Shown piece after piece: positions 1-6,685 of a stretch of 21,145 nucleotides of DNA. The notes under the pieces were generated by a model. The model was not told the origin of the DNA. It searched no databases and saw nothing but the letters and a program-made list of their open reading frames with translations. Source of the DNA: XYA12-FULL-58-9 sp001798605 (GTDB taxonomy: Bacteria > Myxococcota > XYA12-FULL-58-9). Location: the NCBI GenBank assembly GCA_036736205.1, contig DAINMX010000094.1, forward strand, positions 1 through 21,145. The letters run 5' to 3'. The translations under genes were made by a program, and so were the position numbers. The number at the start of each line of letters is the position of its first letter. Position 1 is the first letter of the stretch.

Positions 1-947
1 CGGAGCCGCGCCAATACCGCGTCGCGGTTTCGACAGCCTTCGAGGTTCAAACCCAGCCCATAGCCGAGGAGGATGTAACCGTTGTCGATGCAGTCCTGGT
101 AGAGAAAGCCTTCGTTGGGTTTAGTGGTATTGCCCAACGACATCTTCCAGACGCGCACATCTTCAATATTCTGACCCTGAAAAGCAGTCTTCGCCGCGGT
201 GGCGCCACGAGCCAAGGAGCACATGCGTTTGAAAACGCCGTCCGGACATTCGAATTGAACAGTTGTGTCCTTTGGCGCGTCGCTCTCTGTGGAACCAAGA
301 ACCGGCCGAATTCCTTCTACAAACTCCTCGTAGCCAAACGACTGGTGGAAGGTGACAAAGGCGATGCGGTTATCTTTTTGGAGGGCACGATAACGGGTTG
401 TGAGTTCGGCCCTATTTGAAGGTGCCTCACCGTCACACAGCCGTACAGCCTCGGCCATGGTGCGGTAGGTCTTGCCGGTTCCAGGCGGGCCGTAGAGGAT
501 AAGGTTGGTAACTGATTGAGGGTTCCATGTCAGCAGATATGTAGAGGGATCCATGTGGTGTGTCGAATTTTTATCTTCGGGGGCATTCACGTCGTCGATT
601 TCCTCCACCGCGGATTCGCGACGTTTGTTCTGTACGGAGTTGAAGATTTCGAGCGCGACGTCGTCGCTATCCACCGACAATTCTTGGCCTTGTGGGGTAA
701 GAGTCCAGATTCCACGGACGGAGTTATCAATGGCACCGTAGGCTACGAGGTACTGACGCGCCCAATGAATCTGGTTCTTTATGCGGGAACCGCCGTTCTT
801 GTTGGTGACGCTGAGTTCTTCGGCCGTGATTTCCAATTGGTCGATTACCTGAGTGACGATTTCGCCTGCCTTGCCAGTTCCGTTCGTCGATTTCAGGATG
901 TCAACTATGGGTTTGATGAAGCGAACGAATTCAGGTCCTTTACGCAT
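1..947 (-). CDS. McrB-like AAA+ restriction ATPase with Mrr_N domain (partial, 3' end off window)
   Basis: This gene reads leftward and is open for 315 codons to the window edge. Residues about 5-88 resemble the Mrr_N winged helix (FIKPIVDIL, IHWARQYL, GIWTLTPQG), thought to bind DNA. After an acidic linker, residues 148-163 form an McrB-type Walker A (NLILYGPPGTGKTY), followed by the McrB signature VTFHQSFGYEEFVEGIRP at 198-215. Residues about 264-305 (VWKMSLGNT, CIDNGYILLGYG) resemble the EVE/PUA-like segment that some McrB relatives carry inside the AAA+ domain before Walker B. EVE folds read modified bases, so a modification-dependent restriction role is likely. Walker B and the sensor residues lie beyond the edge, as would any McrC nuclease partner. 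ATG 947 is preferred: AAGGA lies 9 nt upstream, while ATG 953 would leave only 3 nt. The gene looks more A/T-rich than the lipoprotein genes, which hints at transfer. The McrB call is firm; the exact system is unknown. Confidence 0.88.
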   Translation of the reverse strand, partial: MRKGPEFVRFIKPIVDILKSTNGTGKAGEIVTQVIDQLEITAEELSVTNKNGGSRIKNQIHWARQYLVAYGAIDNSVRGIWTLTPQGQELSVDSDDVALEIFNSVQNKRRESAVEEIDDVNAPEDKNSTHHMDPSTYLLTWNPQSVTNLILYGPPGTGKTYRTMAEAVRLCDGEAPSNRAELTTRYRALQKDNRIAFVTFHQSFGYEEFVEGIRPVLGSTESDAPKDTTVQFECPDGVFKRMCSLARGATAAKTAFQGQNIEDVRVWKMSLGNTTKPNEGFLYQDCIDNGYILLGYGLGLNLEGCRNRDAVLARL

Positions 948-1349
948 ATTCATTCTTCCTTGTGGGCGTTGAAGAGTGAAGAGCTTCACGCCATGAGCGC
1001 CAGCCGACCAGCCGACCGGCTGGCCTTGACAGAGGGGTTGGCGAAACGAAACCAAGATGGTGTGTCTCAACGGTATCTGTGAGGGCGTACCGGCCTTGCC
1101 ATTGGCGAGCTTCGTCAATTGAAGTGCGGTCGAGATAGGATGCTGCCACGAGCGCCCCCAGACATGAAATGTGACGAGTGCCGATCCAAACGGTTATCCG
1201 ACTCGGGGTCAACCAAACTTCGCCCGATTGTAGGGCTGCCTGCGACTCTTGGCAGTCTCGCTCCATGCTTTCTCCATGCTTCTCCTTTTCCTTCGAACCT
1301 TCGCGGTGCCCATCACGAGACTGCACGTGACCAATACGGGAGATTGCTT

Positions 1350-1388
1350 GCCAGGACTAGGTGCCAGGACTAGGTGCCAGGACTAGGT
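1350..1388. repeat. 13-bp tandem repeat, three perfect copies
   Basis: The unit GCCAGGACTAGGT occurs three times head to tail (1350-1362, 1363-1375, 1376-1388) with no mismatch and no spacer. It lies in non-coding sequence. There is no internal dyad, so it is not an obvious protein-binding palindrome. Confidence 0.95.
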
Positions 1389-1663
1389 TGACCGCAGAAA
1401 CCCAGGATGCCAAGCTGGCAATGTATCTGGCACTTACAGCGGTCGATCGGCGCTTCGAAAAAGCATGTCATCTCCCGCAACATTCGAGTCGAAACGTCCC
1501 ATATGGATAGCCGCCTTCAAGTGGAATATTCCCACGAGGGAGCGCTGAATAGACAGTGGCGCAGTACTGCTCACCAGCATCCAGACTCATCTCGACGAGT
1601 ACCTGTGCGTCTGTGCGCCACGGCCATTGGGCCCGTTTCAATAGTCTCGGTGCGATCACGACA

Positions 1664-1720
1664 GCCGCCGGCCCTGCCGGCCGGCCTGCCGGCCGGCCAG
1701 GCCAGGCCGGCCAGGCCAGC
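1664..1720. repeat. GGCC-rich direct and inverted repeat block
   Basis: A run made almost only of G and C contains two perfect copies of CTGCCGGCCGGC (1674-1697), followed by a CAGGCC-based segment that is an imperfect inverted copy. It could fold into a very stable hairpin or simply be slippage-derived sequence. No following T-tract supports a terminator. Confidence 0.8.
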
Positions 1721-1767
1721 TTGCCAAGTGGCCACTGATTGAACGATAATGGCGAGCAGTAATCGAA

Positions 1768-1809
1768 TGTTGGGTGTTGAGTGTTGAGTGTTGAGTGTTG
1801 AGTGTTGAG
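1768..1809. repeat. 7-bp tandem array (TGTTGAG), six units
   Basis: One variant unit TGTTGGG is followed by five perfect TGTTGAG units, ending at 1809. The array abuts the GTG that could start the HicA-like gene and takes the place where its ribosome binding site would be expected. Units of 7 bp cannot preserve the reading frame, so copy-number change would alter any upstream in-frame start or spacing. Confidence 0.95.
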
Positions 1810-2321
1810 TGAGACTACCAATGATTGACGTCCTGCTGCACAGCGCCCTCGTAGATTTTCTCGAGGTTACAAGGCAAACGACTCTTCCCGAGGAGGGAGA
1901 GTTGCAACGTCAAACCCAACAGAACGGTCCGGCCGCCAAGCGCATGCGCGGCATACTTCACACCTACGGCTACGAAGCCATCAAGGAAGCTTGGTTGGCA
2001 CCGGTGCCGGTTGTGCCGGTTGACAAGATCTACAAGGGGGCGGTCAAAAGAGGAACCGAGCTCCACAATCACCCATCCCAGCTGACGACAACCGTCGGCG
2101 ATGTTCTCGAAAGCTTTCCTACCCATCCGACACGTCCGACCGCAGTAAACAGCTGGCTGTTGAAGAATGGCTTCAATCTGAAAAAGAGCAATGCCGGCAG
2201 TCACTCGCAATGGGTTGGCCCCTCAGGGCACAAGGTCACGGTCCCCGTACATGCCAAGGACCTTCCCCAGGGCACCCTGCGCGCCATTCGCGCCCAGGTC
2301 GAGCGCGGGTTGAGCAGTTAA
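1809..2321 (+). CDS. HicA-like mRNA interferase domain protein with N-terminal extension
   Basis: The product is 170 residues from GTG 1809, or 166 from ATG 1821; neither start has a clear Shine-Dalgarno. The last 60 or so residues (about 111-170) match the HicA/YcfA toxin fold: helix SWLLKNGF, then the strand with NAGSHSQW, then HKVTVPVHAKDLPQGTLRAI. H132 in the GSH motif corresponds to the catalytic histidine of HicA. HicA toxins are ribosome-dependent mRNA-cleaving enzymes and normally only about 60 residues long, so the first 110 residues here are an added region I do not recognise. The stop codon overlaps the start of the next gene by one base (TAATG), so the two are probably translated together. 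The position matches a toxin followed by its antitoxin, but the neighbour is not HicB-like. The HicA call is fairly secure; toxin activity is inferred. Confidence 0.75.
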   Translation: MRLPMIDVLLHSALVDFLEVTRQTTLPEEGELQRQTQQNGPAAKRMRGILHTYGYEAIKEAWLAPVPVVPVDKIYKGAVKRGTELHNHPSQLTTTVGDVLESFPTHPTRPTAVNSWLLKNGFNLKKSNAGSHSQWVGPSGHKVTVPVHAKDLPQGTLRAIRAQVERGLSS

Positions 2322-2518
2322 TGGCGCACACGGACTCGAAATATCTGTACCTGTGGCGTCGACTCGAACGGGTGGTCAACGCTCTCAGTGAGTCTGGGCG
2401 CAAGGATGAGGCCGATTACTACATCGCAGATTTCTTCTTAACCTTCGAAGAAATTGATGAGCTCGAACGACATGTCGAAATTGCCGAGAGGGGTGCCAAA
2501 GAGGAGGGTCTCATTTGA
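2321..2518 (+). CDS. Small acidic helical protein, candidate partner of the HicA-like protein
   Basis: A 65-residue protein whose ATG shares a base with the preceding TAA, implying translational coupling. It is strongly acidic and predicted almost wholly helical (LYLWRRLERVVNALSESG, then an aromatic patch DYYIADFF and an E/R-rich tail). It lacks the beta-rich fold and the ribbon-helix-helix or HTH DNA-binding part of HicB antitoxins. By position it could be a non-canonical antitoxin or chaperone for the upstream protein, but no family is recognised. The same frame is open further upstream, but that part overlaps the HicA-like gene and looks like a shadow. Confidence 0.65.
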   Translation: MAHTDSKYLYLWRRLERVVNALSESGRKDEADYYIADFFLTFEEIDELERHVEIAERGAKEEGLI

Positions 2519-2686
2519 GCCTCAAGCCTCTGGTGTTGGGGCCTCTTCGATCGAGCCAATTTCCTCCCCAAATGGCCCGTTGGCTGACCTTGAAGCTTGG
2601 CCGTCCGTGGGCAATCCACCTTAAGTGAGACAGATGTCCTTCCTACTTCGTCTCAACAGGACTACTCTCGCCAATTATCACCCCAC

Positions 2687-2692
2687 AAGGAG
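2687..2692 (+). promoter_or_regulatory. Ribosome binding site AAGGAG
   Basis: AAGGAG lies 7 nt before ATG 2700. It fixes that start, directly ahead of a signal peptide, over an upstream in-frame ATG at 2625. Confidence 0.8.
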
Positions 2693-2699
2693 TCTACAA

Positions 2700-2978
2700 A
2701 TGAAGAAGTTTATTGGAATCATCATGGCCGTCATGTTTGTTAGTTCCGTCGCCTCTGCCGCCGTTACCGTACAATACTACAACAGAGACTCGAAAGACTA
2801 CGAGTGGAAGGCGGTTTGTTCGGGTTCGAGCTACACCGTCCAGTTTGGTGGCAGCCGCACCTCCAGCACGACGATTCAGGGCTCGAGTCCATGTGTGGTC
2901 ACGACGGGGAGCGGAGACGTTACACTCAAGGGCGGCGAGAACATCGAGATCAAGGATGGCAAGATCACCATCAAGTGA
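2700..2978 (+). CDS. Small exported protein with one cysteine pair
   Basis: The product is 92 residues. It opens with a classical Sec signal peptide (MKKFIGIIMAVMFVSSVASA, probable cleavage after ASA), leaving a mature protein of about 72 residues. The mature part is rich in Ser, Thr, Gly and Val, looks all-beta and has exactly two cysteines (AVCSGSS and SPCVVTT), which probably form a disulfide in the periplasm or outside. The C-terminus has an alternating pattern, GDVTLKGGENIEIKDGKITIK-like, ending in lysine. I recognise no family. It stands alone between the HicA-like pair and a convergent remnant, with its own strong ribosome binding site. A structural or binding role is more likely than an enzymatic one (inference). 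Confidence 0.75.
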   Translation: MKKFIGIIMAVMFVSSVASAAVTVQYYNRDSKDYEWKAVCSGSSYTVQFGGSRTSSTTIQGSSPCVVTTGSGDVTLKGGENIEIKDGKITIK

Positions 2979-3012
2979 TGGGCCACGAGCACTTTCGAGT
3001 CTTCCGTTGAGA

Positions 3013-3029
3013 AGAGTCAATTTGACTCT
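3013..3029. other. 17-bp perfect palindrome between convergent ends
   Basis: AGAGTCAA and TTGACTCT flank a single central T. The palindrome covers the stop codon of the minus-strand remnant (3017-3019) and lies 34 nt after the stop of the exported protein. It could be a weak bidirectional hairpin or a dimer-protein site. There is no strong T-tract on either side. Confidence 0.5.
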
Positions 3030-3247
3030 AGAAGCCTTTTGAGCAGGTTTTCGATATTCAAGGCCTTCGCCCAACGGCGCGCATATGCGAGATCGAGCCG
3101 TTCTCCCTGTGTTCGAACAATACCGAGTAGATAGTTCCACTGCCGGCACTCTTTGTGATTCTCCTGCGGTGCAAGCACAAACACTGTTGTGTTGTCGACC
3201 CCACCGTGGCAAGTCGACAGCTCGAGCGGGGGATGAAGTCTCTGCAT
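3017..3247 (-). pseudogene. C-terminal remnant of an MNT/DUF6036-type nucleotidyltransferase
   Basis: A 76-codon minus-strand frame ends in RQWNYLLGIVRTQGERLD followed by LAYARRWAKALNIENLL. This matches, from memory, the C-terminus of DUF6036-like minimal nucleotidyltransferases, which act as antitoxins of HEPN toxins. In those proteins a conserved stretch (SPEDTILxKLxWY, then a Gly-rich turn) precedes the RQW motif. Here VFVLAPQENHKECRQW seems to have lost about a dozen of those residues. The nucleotidyltransferase GS-x-DxD motif is absent, and the sequence beyond the 5' end belongs to the divergent deacetylase gene. No ribosome binding site precedes ATG 3247. I read it as a decayed fragment. 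It could instead be a short functional protein, but the family match covers only the last 45 or so residues. Confidence 0.5.
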
Positions 3248-3302
3248 GAGGTGTTGGGCCAGAGAAATGGGGCTCGACGACCGGCATGGCGATGGAGGCA
3301 GT

Positions 3303-4235
3303 GTGGCCACAACAGGTCTGGTCTACCATGAGGATTTTCTGCTGCACGAGGGCGACAGAGGGCACCCAGAACACCCTGATCGGCTGCGAGCTGCATTGTC
3401 CGGCCTGGAGCGCGATGGGCTCATCGATTCTTTGGTGAAGCTCGAAGCACGGGTAGCCACTCGGGAGGAGTTGGAGCTCGTGCACACGCCATTATGTATC
3501 GACTACGTCGAGAAGACGTCACGCAAGCACAAGGGTTCACTCGATTACGAGACCTACGCGAACCGCGCCACCTATCACGTGGCTGCCCTTGCCGCCGGTT
3601 CGACCAATGCCATGGTTGAGAAATTGATCGCGGGCAAATGCCGGCGTGCCCTCGCCCTGGTGCGGCCGCCGGGGCATCATGCCACCGCGAGCAGGTCTAT
3701 GGGCTTCTGCGTGTTCAACAATGTCGCCATCGCAGCCAGATACGCCCAACGACATTGCGATGTGCATCGGCTTCTCATTGTCGATTGGGACGTGCACCAC
3801 GGCAACGGTACTCAGGAGATCTTTTATGCCGATCCGACAGTCGGCTATTTCTCCGTGCACCAACATCCACTCTTTCCCGGAACCGGCAGTGCCGGGGAGA
3901 TTGGCGAGGGCGAGGGCGCGGGTTTCAATCTCAATGTACCCCTGCCTGCCGAGACGGGCGACGAAGGATTTGTGTCGGCCATCACCGGTTCCCTGCCCAA
4001 CTTTTGGCAGAAGGTGCGGCCCCAGTTGGTTCTCGTTTCCGCGGGCTTCGATGCGCACGAGCTCGATTCCATTAGCCAGTTGAGAGTGAGTACCGCCGCC
4101 TTTGCAAGGCTCACAGAGTTTGTCCTCGGTCTCGCAGGAAACACACCTGTCGGCTTTGTCATGGAAGGCGGTTATGACATGCGAGCCCTGGCCGACTGCT
4201 GGCACGAGGTCGCTCGGGTGTGCATCGAAGAGTGA
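3303..4235 (+). CDS. Histone deacetylase / acetylpolyamine amidohydrolase family enzyme
   Basis: A zinc-dependent deacetylase of the arginase-deacetylase fold, about 310 residues from GTG 3303. The family motifs appear in order: TGLVYHE at the start, GHPEHPDRL, RPPGHHA with the catalytic His pair at 125-126, GFCVFNNVAIAA, VDWDVHHGNGT with zinc ligands D163 and H165, FSVHQHPLFPGTG, SAGFDAH with the third ligand D250, and MEGGY with the catalytic Tyr291. The active site is therefore complete. Family members deacetylate polyamines, acetyl-lysine or small acetylated amines; the substrate cannot be told from sequence. GTG 3303 is preferred because GGAGG lies 4 nt upstream and homologues begin just before TGLVY. 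ATG 3267 and ATG 3246 are in-frame alternatives. No operon partner is evident; the downstream gene converges on it after 39 nt. Confidence 0.93.
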   Translation: MATTGLVYHEDFLLHEGDRGHPEHPDRLRAALSGLERDGLIDSLVKLEARVATREELELVHTPLCIDYVEKTSRKHKGSLDYETYANRATYHVAALAAGSTNAMVEKLIAGKCRRALALVRPPGHHATASRSMGFCVFNNVAIAARYAQRHCDVHRLLIVDWDVHHGNGTQEIFYADPTVGYFSVHQHPLFPGTGSAGEIGEGEGAGFNLNVPLPAETGDEGFVSAITGSLPNFWQKVRPQLVLVSAGFDAHELDSISQLRVSTAAFARLTEFVLGLAGNTPVGFVMEGGYDMRALADCWHEVARVCIEE

Positions 4236-4274
4236 GCGCGGGGCGAACGCCAGAACTTCGTGCAAGACCGACCC

Positions 4275-6524
4275 TCAATGCTCGGAGACGACCGATCTCC
4301 TGTCGGCAATTCGCCACAACGCTGCGGGGTCGTCGGACTCGTAGATGAAACGATAGGCGCCGTAGGCTGCCAATACTTTCTTGATGTAGTCGCGGGTGGT
4401 GGTGAAGGGGATTTCTTCGACAAACTCATCCTCGTTGAGCTCAGGGAAGTTTTGTAACCAGCGCGCGACCCGCTGCTCACCAGCATGATAACTGGCAATG
4501 GTGCACACTAGGTTGCCGTCGAATTGATCGAGCAAACCCTTCAGGTATGCGGCACCGAGTCGGATGGAGACCTTTGGGTCAAAGAGCTGTTGCACACGGA
4601 ACCGCTTTTGTTTCGTGTTGTCAGCGATGCGAATGGCTGTTGTCGGAATCATTTGCATGAGGCCCCGGGCCTTGCGTGGGGAGATGGCGTTGGGGTTGAA
4701 GGAGCTCTCCTGACGCATCACCGCGTAGAGCAAAGGGGCGGGCACGTTGTAGGTTGTCGCCATCTCGTCGACGATTTCTCTGAACGGCCGCGGGAATGAA
4801 ATCTGCATCAAACCGGGATCCTGCAAGCGAACGATGCGCCGCGAGATAACGGTAGAGCGAAACATGTCCCCATTTTGGTGATACAGCCACGCCGCCAAGG
4901 CCCGATCAGGGGAAGACAGATGATTCGCCGGGACCATTCTGACGATCCGTTGCGCTTCGCTGATGAGGCCGTGGTGATAGAGGGTCTCCGCTGCCAGCAA
5001 ATCCTGTGGTGGAGTCGTTGGCTTGGGGGTTGAGACGGATGTCGATTTTAAGTTTGGGCCGGGCGTCAGGCGGCCACGGGCTGCTGCGTTGGGGTTTGAC
5101 GGGGATGACGGGGATGACGGGGAAAGGAGACTCGTGATCGCGAAGGCGTAGTAAGAAGCAGGGACCTGGCCCATCAGGACCTCTGCGAAGACTCCCGTGT
5201 CAAAGGGGCGCTCGTCGTCGTTTGCCAGTCGCGCCCGCCAATACAAGGCCGCGGGCCAAAGGTCGCTGTCGCTATCGATGTCGGCGAGGAAGCTGTCCAC
5301 GACTTCGTTGGGTTCACTGAGGCGACGGGCGCTCCACGCCATCAGCCACAATGCGTGATTGCCGAGCTCAGTCTCCGCTCGGCCCTGGTGAATGGCGCCG
5401 TCACCACTGACGATCTCCACCGCATCGGTCTTGGGGTCCACGACGAGCATCCATTGGGCATAGGCCCGAGCACTGTCGAAGTCGCTTGCGTGATAGGCAA
5501 GTTGGGCGGCGGCCAGAGCCGCCTCGGGGGCGTAGGCGGTCAAGGGGTACGACGCCATCGCCAGCTCATAGGCAGCCAGGGAATCCGTGGTGCGACCGCG
5601 CCGAGAGAGGACATCACCGCGCAAATAGGTGGCGTGGGAAAGGAGTTCAGCTTCGCCGCTCTGACCGAGCACTTCGTCGATACGCCGGAGCGCTGCGTCG
5701 TAGCGGCGATCCACCATGTCGAGCTGTGCCAATCCGAGCTCAGCGGCGTGACGAAGCTCGGCGCGTCGTCGTCCCCGACTCGCGGCAATGACAGCGTCAT
5801 AGGTCTTTCGTGCCACATGGGGGCGAAACGAATCGCGCTCGTCATCTGCCCGTGGCAGGAGTTCCGCAGGGGAGAGGGCCGAGACTCGTATGCCTTTGCG
5901 TTTCGCCCGTTCCAACCACGTGGCTGCTCGCCGCCCCGCTTCGGTGAGGGGAAAGCGGACCAGCACCCGTCGGTAGGCGTCACGGGCATGTCGTGCACCA
6001 TCGACCGACTCCACCACCCGTGCCCGCATCAACGCCGCCTCCGCGCGTCGACTTTCGGACTCTGCTTGAGCCTCCATGGCATCGACAGCCGCATGAGCAG
6101 AGTTCGCCGCCTTTTGTTCCAACCAACAAGATGCAACGCGCGACAATGCTGGGGTGCGAAATATTGAGCTGTCACCGAGTGTTTGGGCGAGCTGTTGTGC
6201 CTGCTCACACTCATGGGCAACGCTCGCGGCGCTGGCGCCGAGCAAAGTGCCGTAGGCCCCGAGGGGTGGCCCCAAGGATGCGACCTTGTCGAGCGCTTTC
6301 CTACTTTCTGTGACGTGTCCGGTCTTCAGCAGTCCAAAGAGCTCTACCAAGCGTGCCGTTGCCGCGGCATCACTTTGGGGGTCGACCCGCTCTTGGACCT
6401 TACGTGCCAAGCCGATGGCCGAGACAATCCTGTCGCTCTCAAAAGCCCGCACCGCATGGGCAACTGGGTCAACGACGTCAGGCCCAGAGGCCGCGACCAG
6501 CAGTATCGTCCAAAGCGAAGTCAT
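4275..6524 (-). CDS. Soluble lytic transglycosylase (Slt70-like)
   Basis: A periplasmic murein-cleaving enzyme of 749 residues, somewhat longer than Slt70 of Escherichia coli. A short hydrophobic start (MTSLWTILLVAASG) looks like a signal peptide. Residues about 20-480 are a helical TPR-like superhelix (for example RYDAALRRIDEVLGQSG and YAPEAALAAAQLAYHASDF), as in the doughnut-shaped U-domain of Slt70. A Ser/Pro/Thr-rich linker at about 465-500 carries an SPS repeat. The C-terminal SLT domain begins near 590, with catalytic Glu606 in VMRQESSFNPNAIS, then RGLMQMIPTTA, LGAAYLKGLL and CTIASYHAGEQRVARW. It cuts the beta-1,4 MurNAc-GlcNAc bond, forming 1,6-anhydro ends, during wall turnover. ATG 6524 has no clear ribosome binding site. 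It converges on the deacetylase gene. Confidence 0.93.
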   Translation of the reverse strand: MTSLWTILLVAASGPDVVDPVAHAVRAFESDRIVSAIGLARKVQERVDPQSDAAATARLVELFGLLKTGHVTESRKALDKVASLGPPLGAYGTLLGASAASVAHECEQAQQLAQTLGDSSIFRTPALSRVASCWLEQKAANSAHAAVDAMEAQAESESRRAEAALMRARVVESVDGARHARDAYRRVLVRFPLTEAGRRAATWLERAKRKGIRVSALSPAELLPRADDERDSFRPHVARKTYDAVIAASRGRRRAELRHAAELGLAQLDMVDRRYDAALRRIDEVLGQSGEAELLSHATYLRGDVLSRRGRTTDSLAAYELAMASYPLTAYAPEAALAAAQLAYHASDFDSARAYAQWMLVVDPKTDAVEIVSGDGAIHQGRAETELGNHALWLMAWSARRLSEPNEVVDSFLADIDSDSDLWPAALYWRARLANDDERPFDTGVFAEVLMGQVPASYYAFAITSLLSPSSPSSPSNPNAAARGRLTPGPNLKSTSVSTPKPTTPPQDLLAAETLYHHGLISEAQRIVRMVPANHLSSPDRALAAWLYHQNGDMFRSTVISRRIVRLQDPGLMQISFPRPFREIVDEMATTYNVPAPLLYAVMRQESSFNPNAISPRKARGLMQMIPTTAIRIADNTKQKRFRVQQLFDPKVSIRLGAAYLKGLLDQFDGNLVCTIASYHAGEQRVARWLQNFPELNEDEFVEEIPFTTTRDYIKKVLAAYGAYRFIYESDDPAALWRIADRRSVVSEH
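5096..5124. repeat. 9-bp in-frame tandem repeat within the transglycosylase linker
   Basis: The unit GACGGGGAT occurs about three times on the plus strand. Read on the minus strand it codes for the SPSSPS part of the linker between the helical and catalytic regions. Units of three codons keep the frame, so length variation would only change linker length. Confidence 0.8.
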
Positions 6525-6685
6525 AGGTGGTAAAAGAGTATCCTACATGCCCGCTTTGTCGAGATTGTGGCCATGACCCAAAAGCCGCGGAAGTGATCTA
6601 TTTAATTGATTAATTGAGACGAGAGTCTTTGGAGGCGGAACCGAGCGTGCCCAGTTGCCGCCGTAGAGCGAGCGGCGACAAAGCA
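6525..6685. other. Intergenic leader of the transglycosylase gene
   Basis: This gap lies between two minus-strand genes. It contains an A/T-rich patch near 6598-6615 (TATTTAATTGATTAATTGAG) inside otherwise GC-rich sequence, a plausible regulatory or promoter location for the transglycosylase. I could not align a convincing -35/-10 pair. Confidence 0.3.

Larger units (their letters stand above)
948..1808. other. Non-coding accessory stretch with simple repeats
   Basis: I see no convincing gene in these roughly 860 bases. Open frames on both strands are short, lack ribosome binding sites and give compositionally odd proteins dominated by repeats. The stretch contains the 5' leader of the McrB-like gene at its left end and three repeat blocks described separately. 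No tRNA, CRISPR or recognisable transposase was seen. It may be the scar of earlier insertions between two defence-type genes (inference). Confidence 0.6.

Noticed and set aside
516..1082. Plus-strand 188-codon frame
   Set aside because: It is antisense to the Mrr_N and Walker A part of the McrB-like gene; no motif is seen.
940..1326. Minus-strand 128-codon frame upstream of the McrB-like gene
   Set aside because: It has no ribosome binding site, an odd composition and no domain. It overlaps the McrB-like start and contains only leader sequence.
1350..1388. CRISPR-like repeats
   Set aside because: The copies are directly adjacent with no spacers, only 13 bp long, and there are no cas genes.
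1407..1821. Plus- and minus-strand frames across the repeat blocks
   Set aside because: Their proteins are made largely of repeat translations (PAGRPAGR-like, TLNTQHSTLNTQ-like) and have no start signals.
2626..2655. Inverted repeat TGAGAC/GTCTCA before the exported protein
   Set aside because: Arms of 6 bp separated by 18 nt are likely by chance and are not followed by a T-tract.
2694..3485. Minus-strand 263-codon frame over the exported protein and the deacetylase start
   Set aside because: It covers two better-supported plus-strand genes and has a composition typical of shadows.
4236..4274. Terminator between the convergent deacetylase and transglycosylase genes
   Set aside because: No convincing stem or T-run could be found in the 39-nt gap.
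5355..6167. Plus-strand 270-codon frame inside the transglycosylase
   Set aside because: It is antisense to the TPR-like region of a clear Slt70-type gene; no domain or ribosome binding site.
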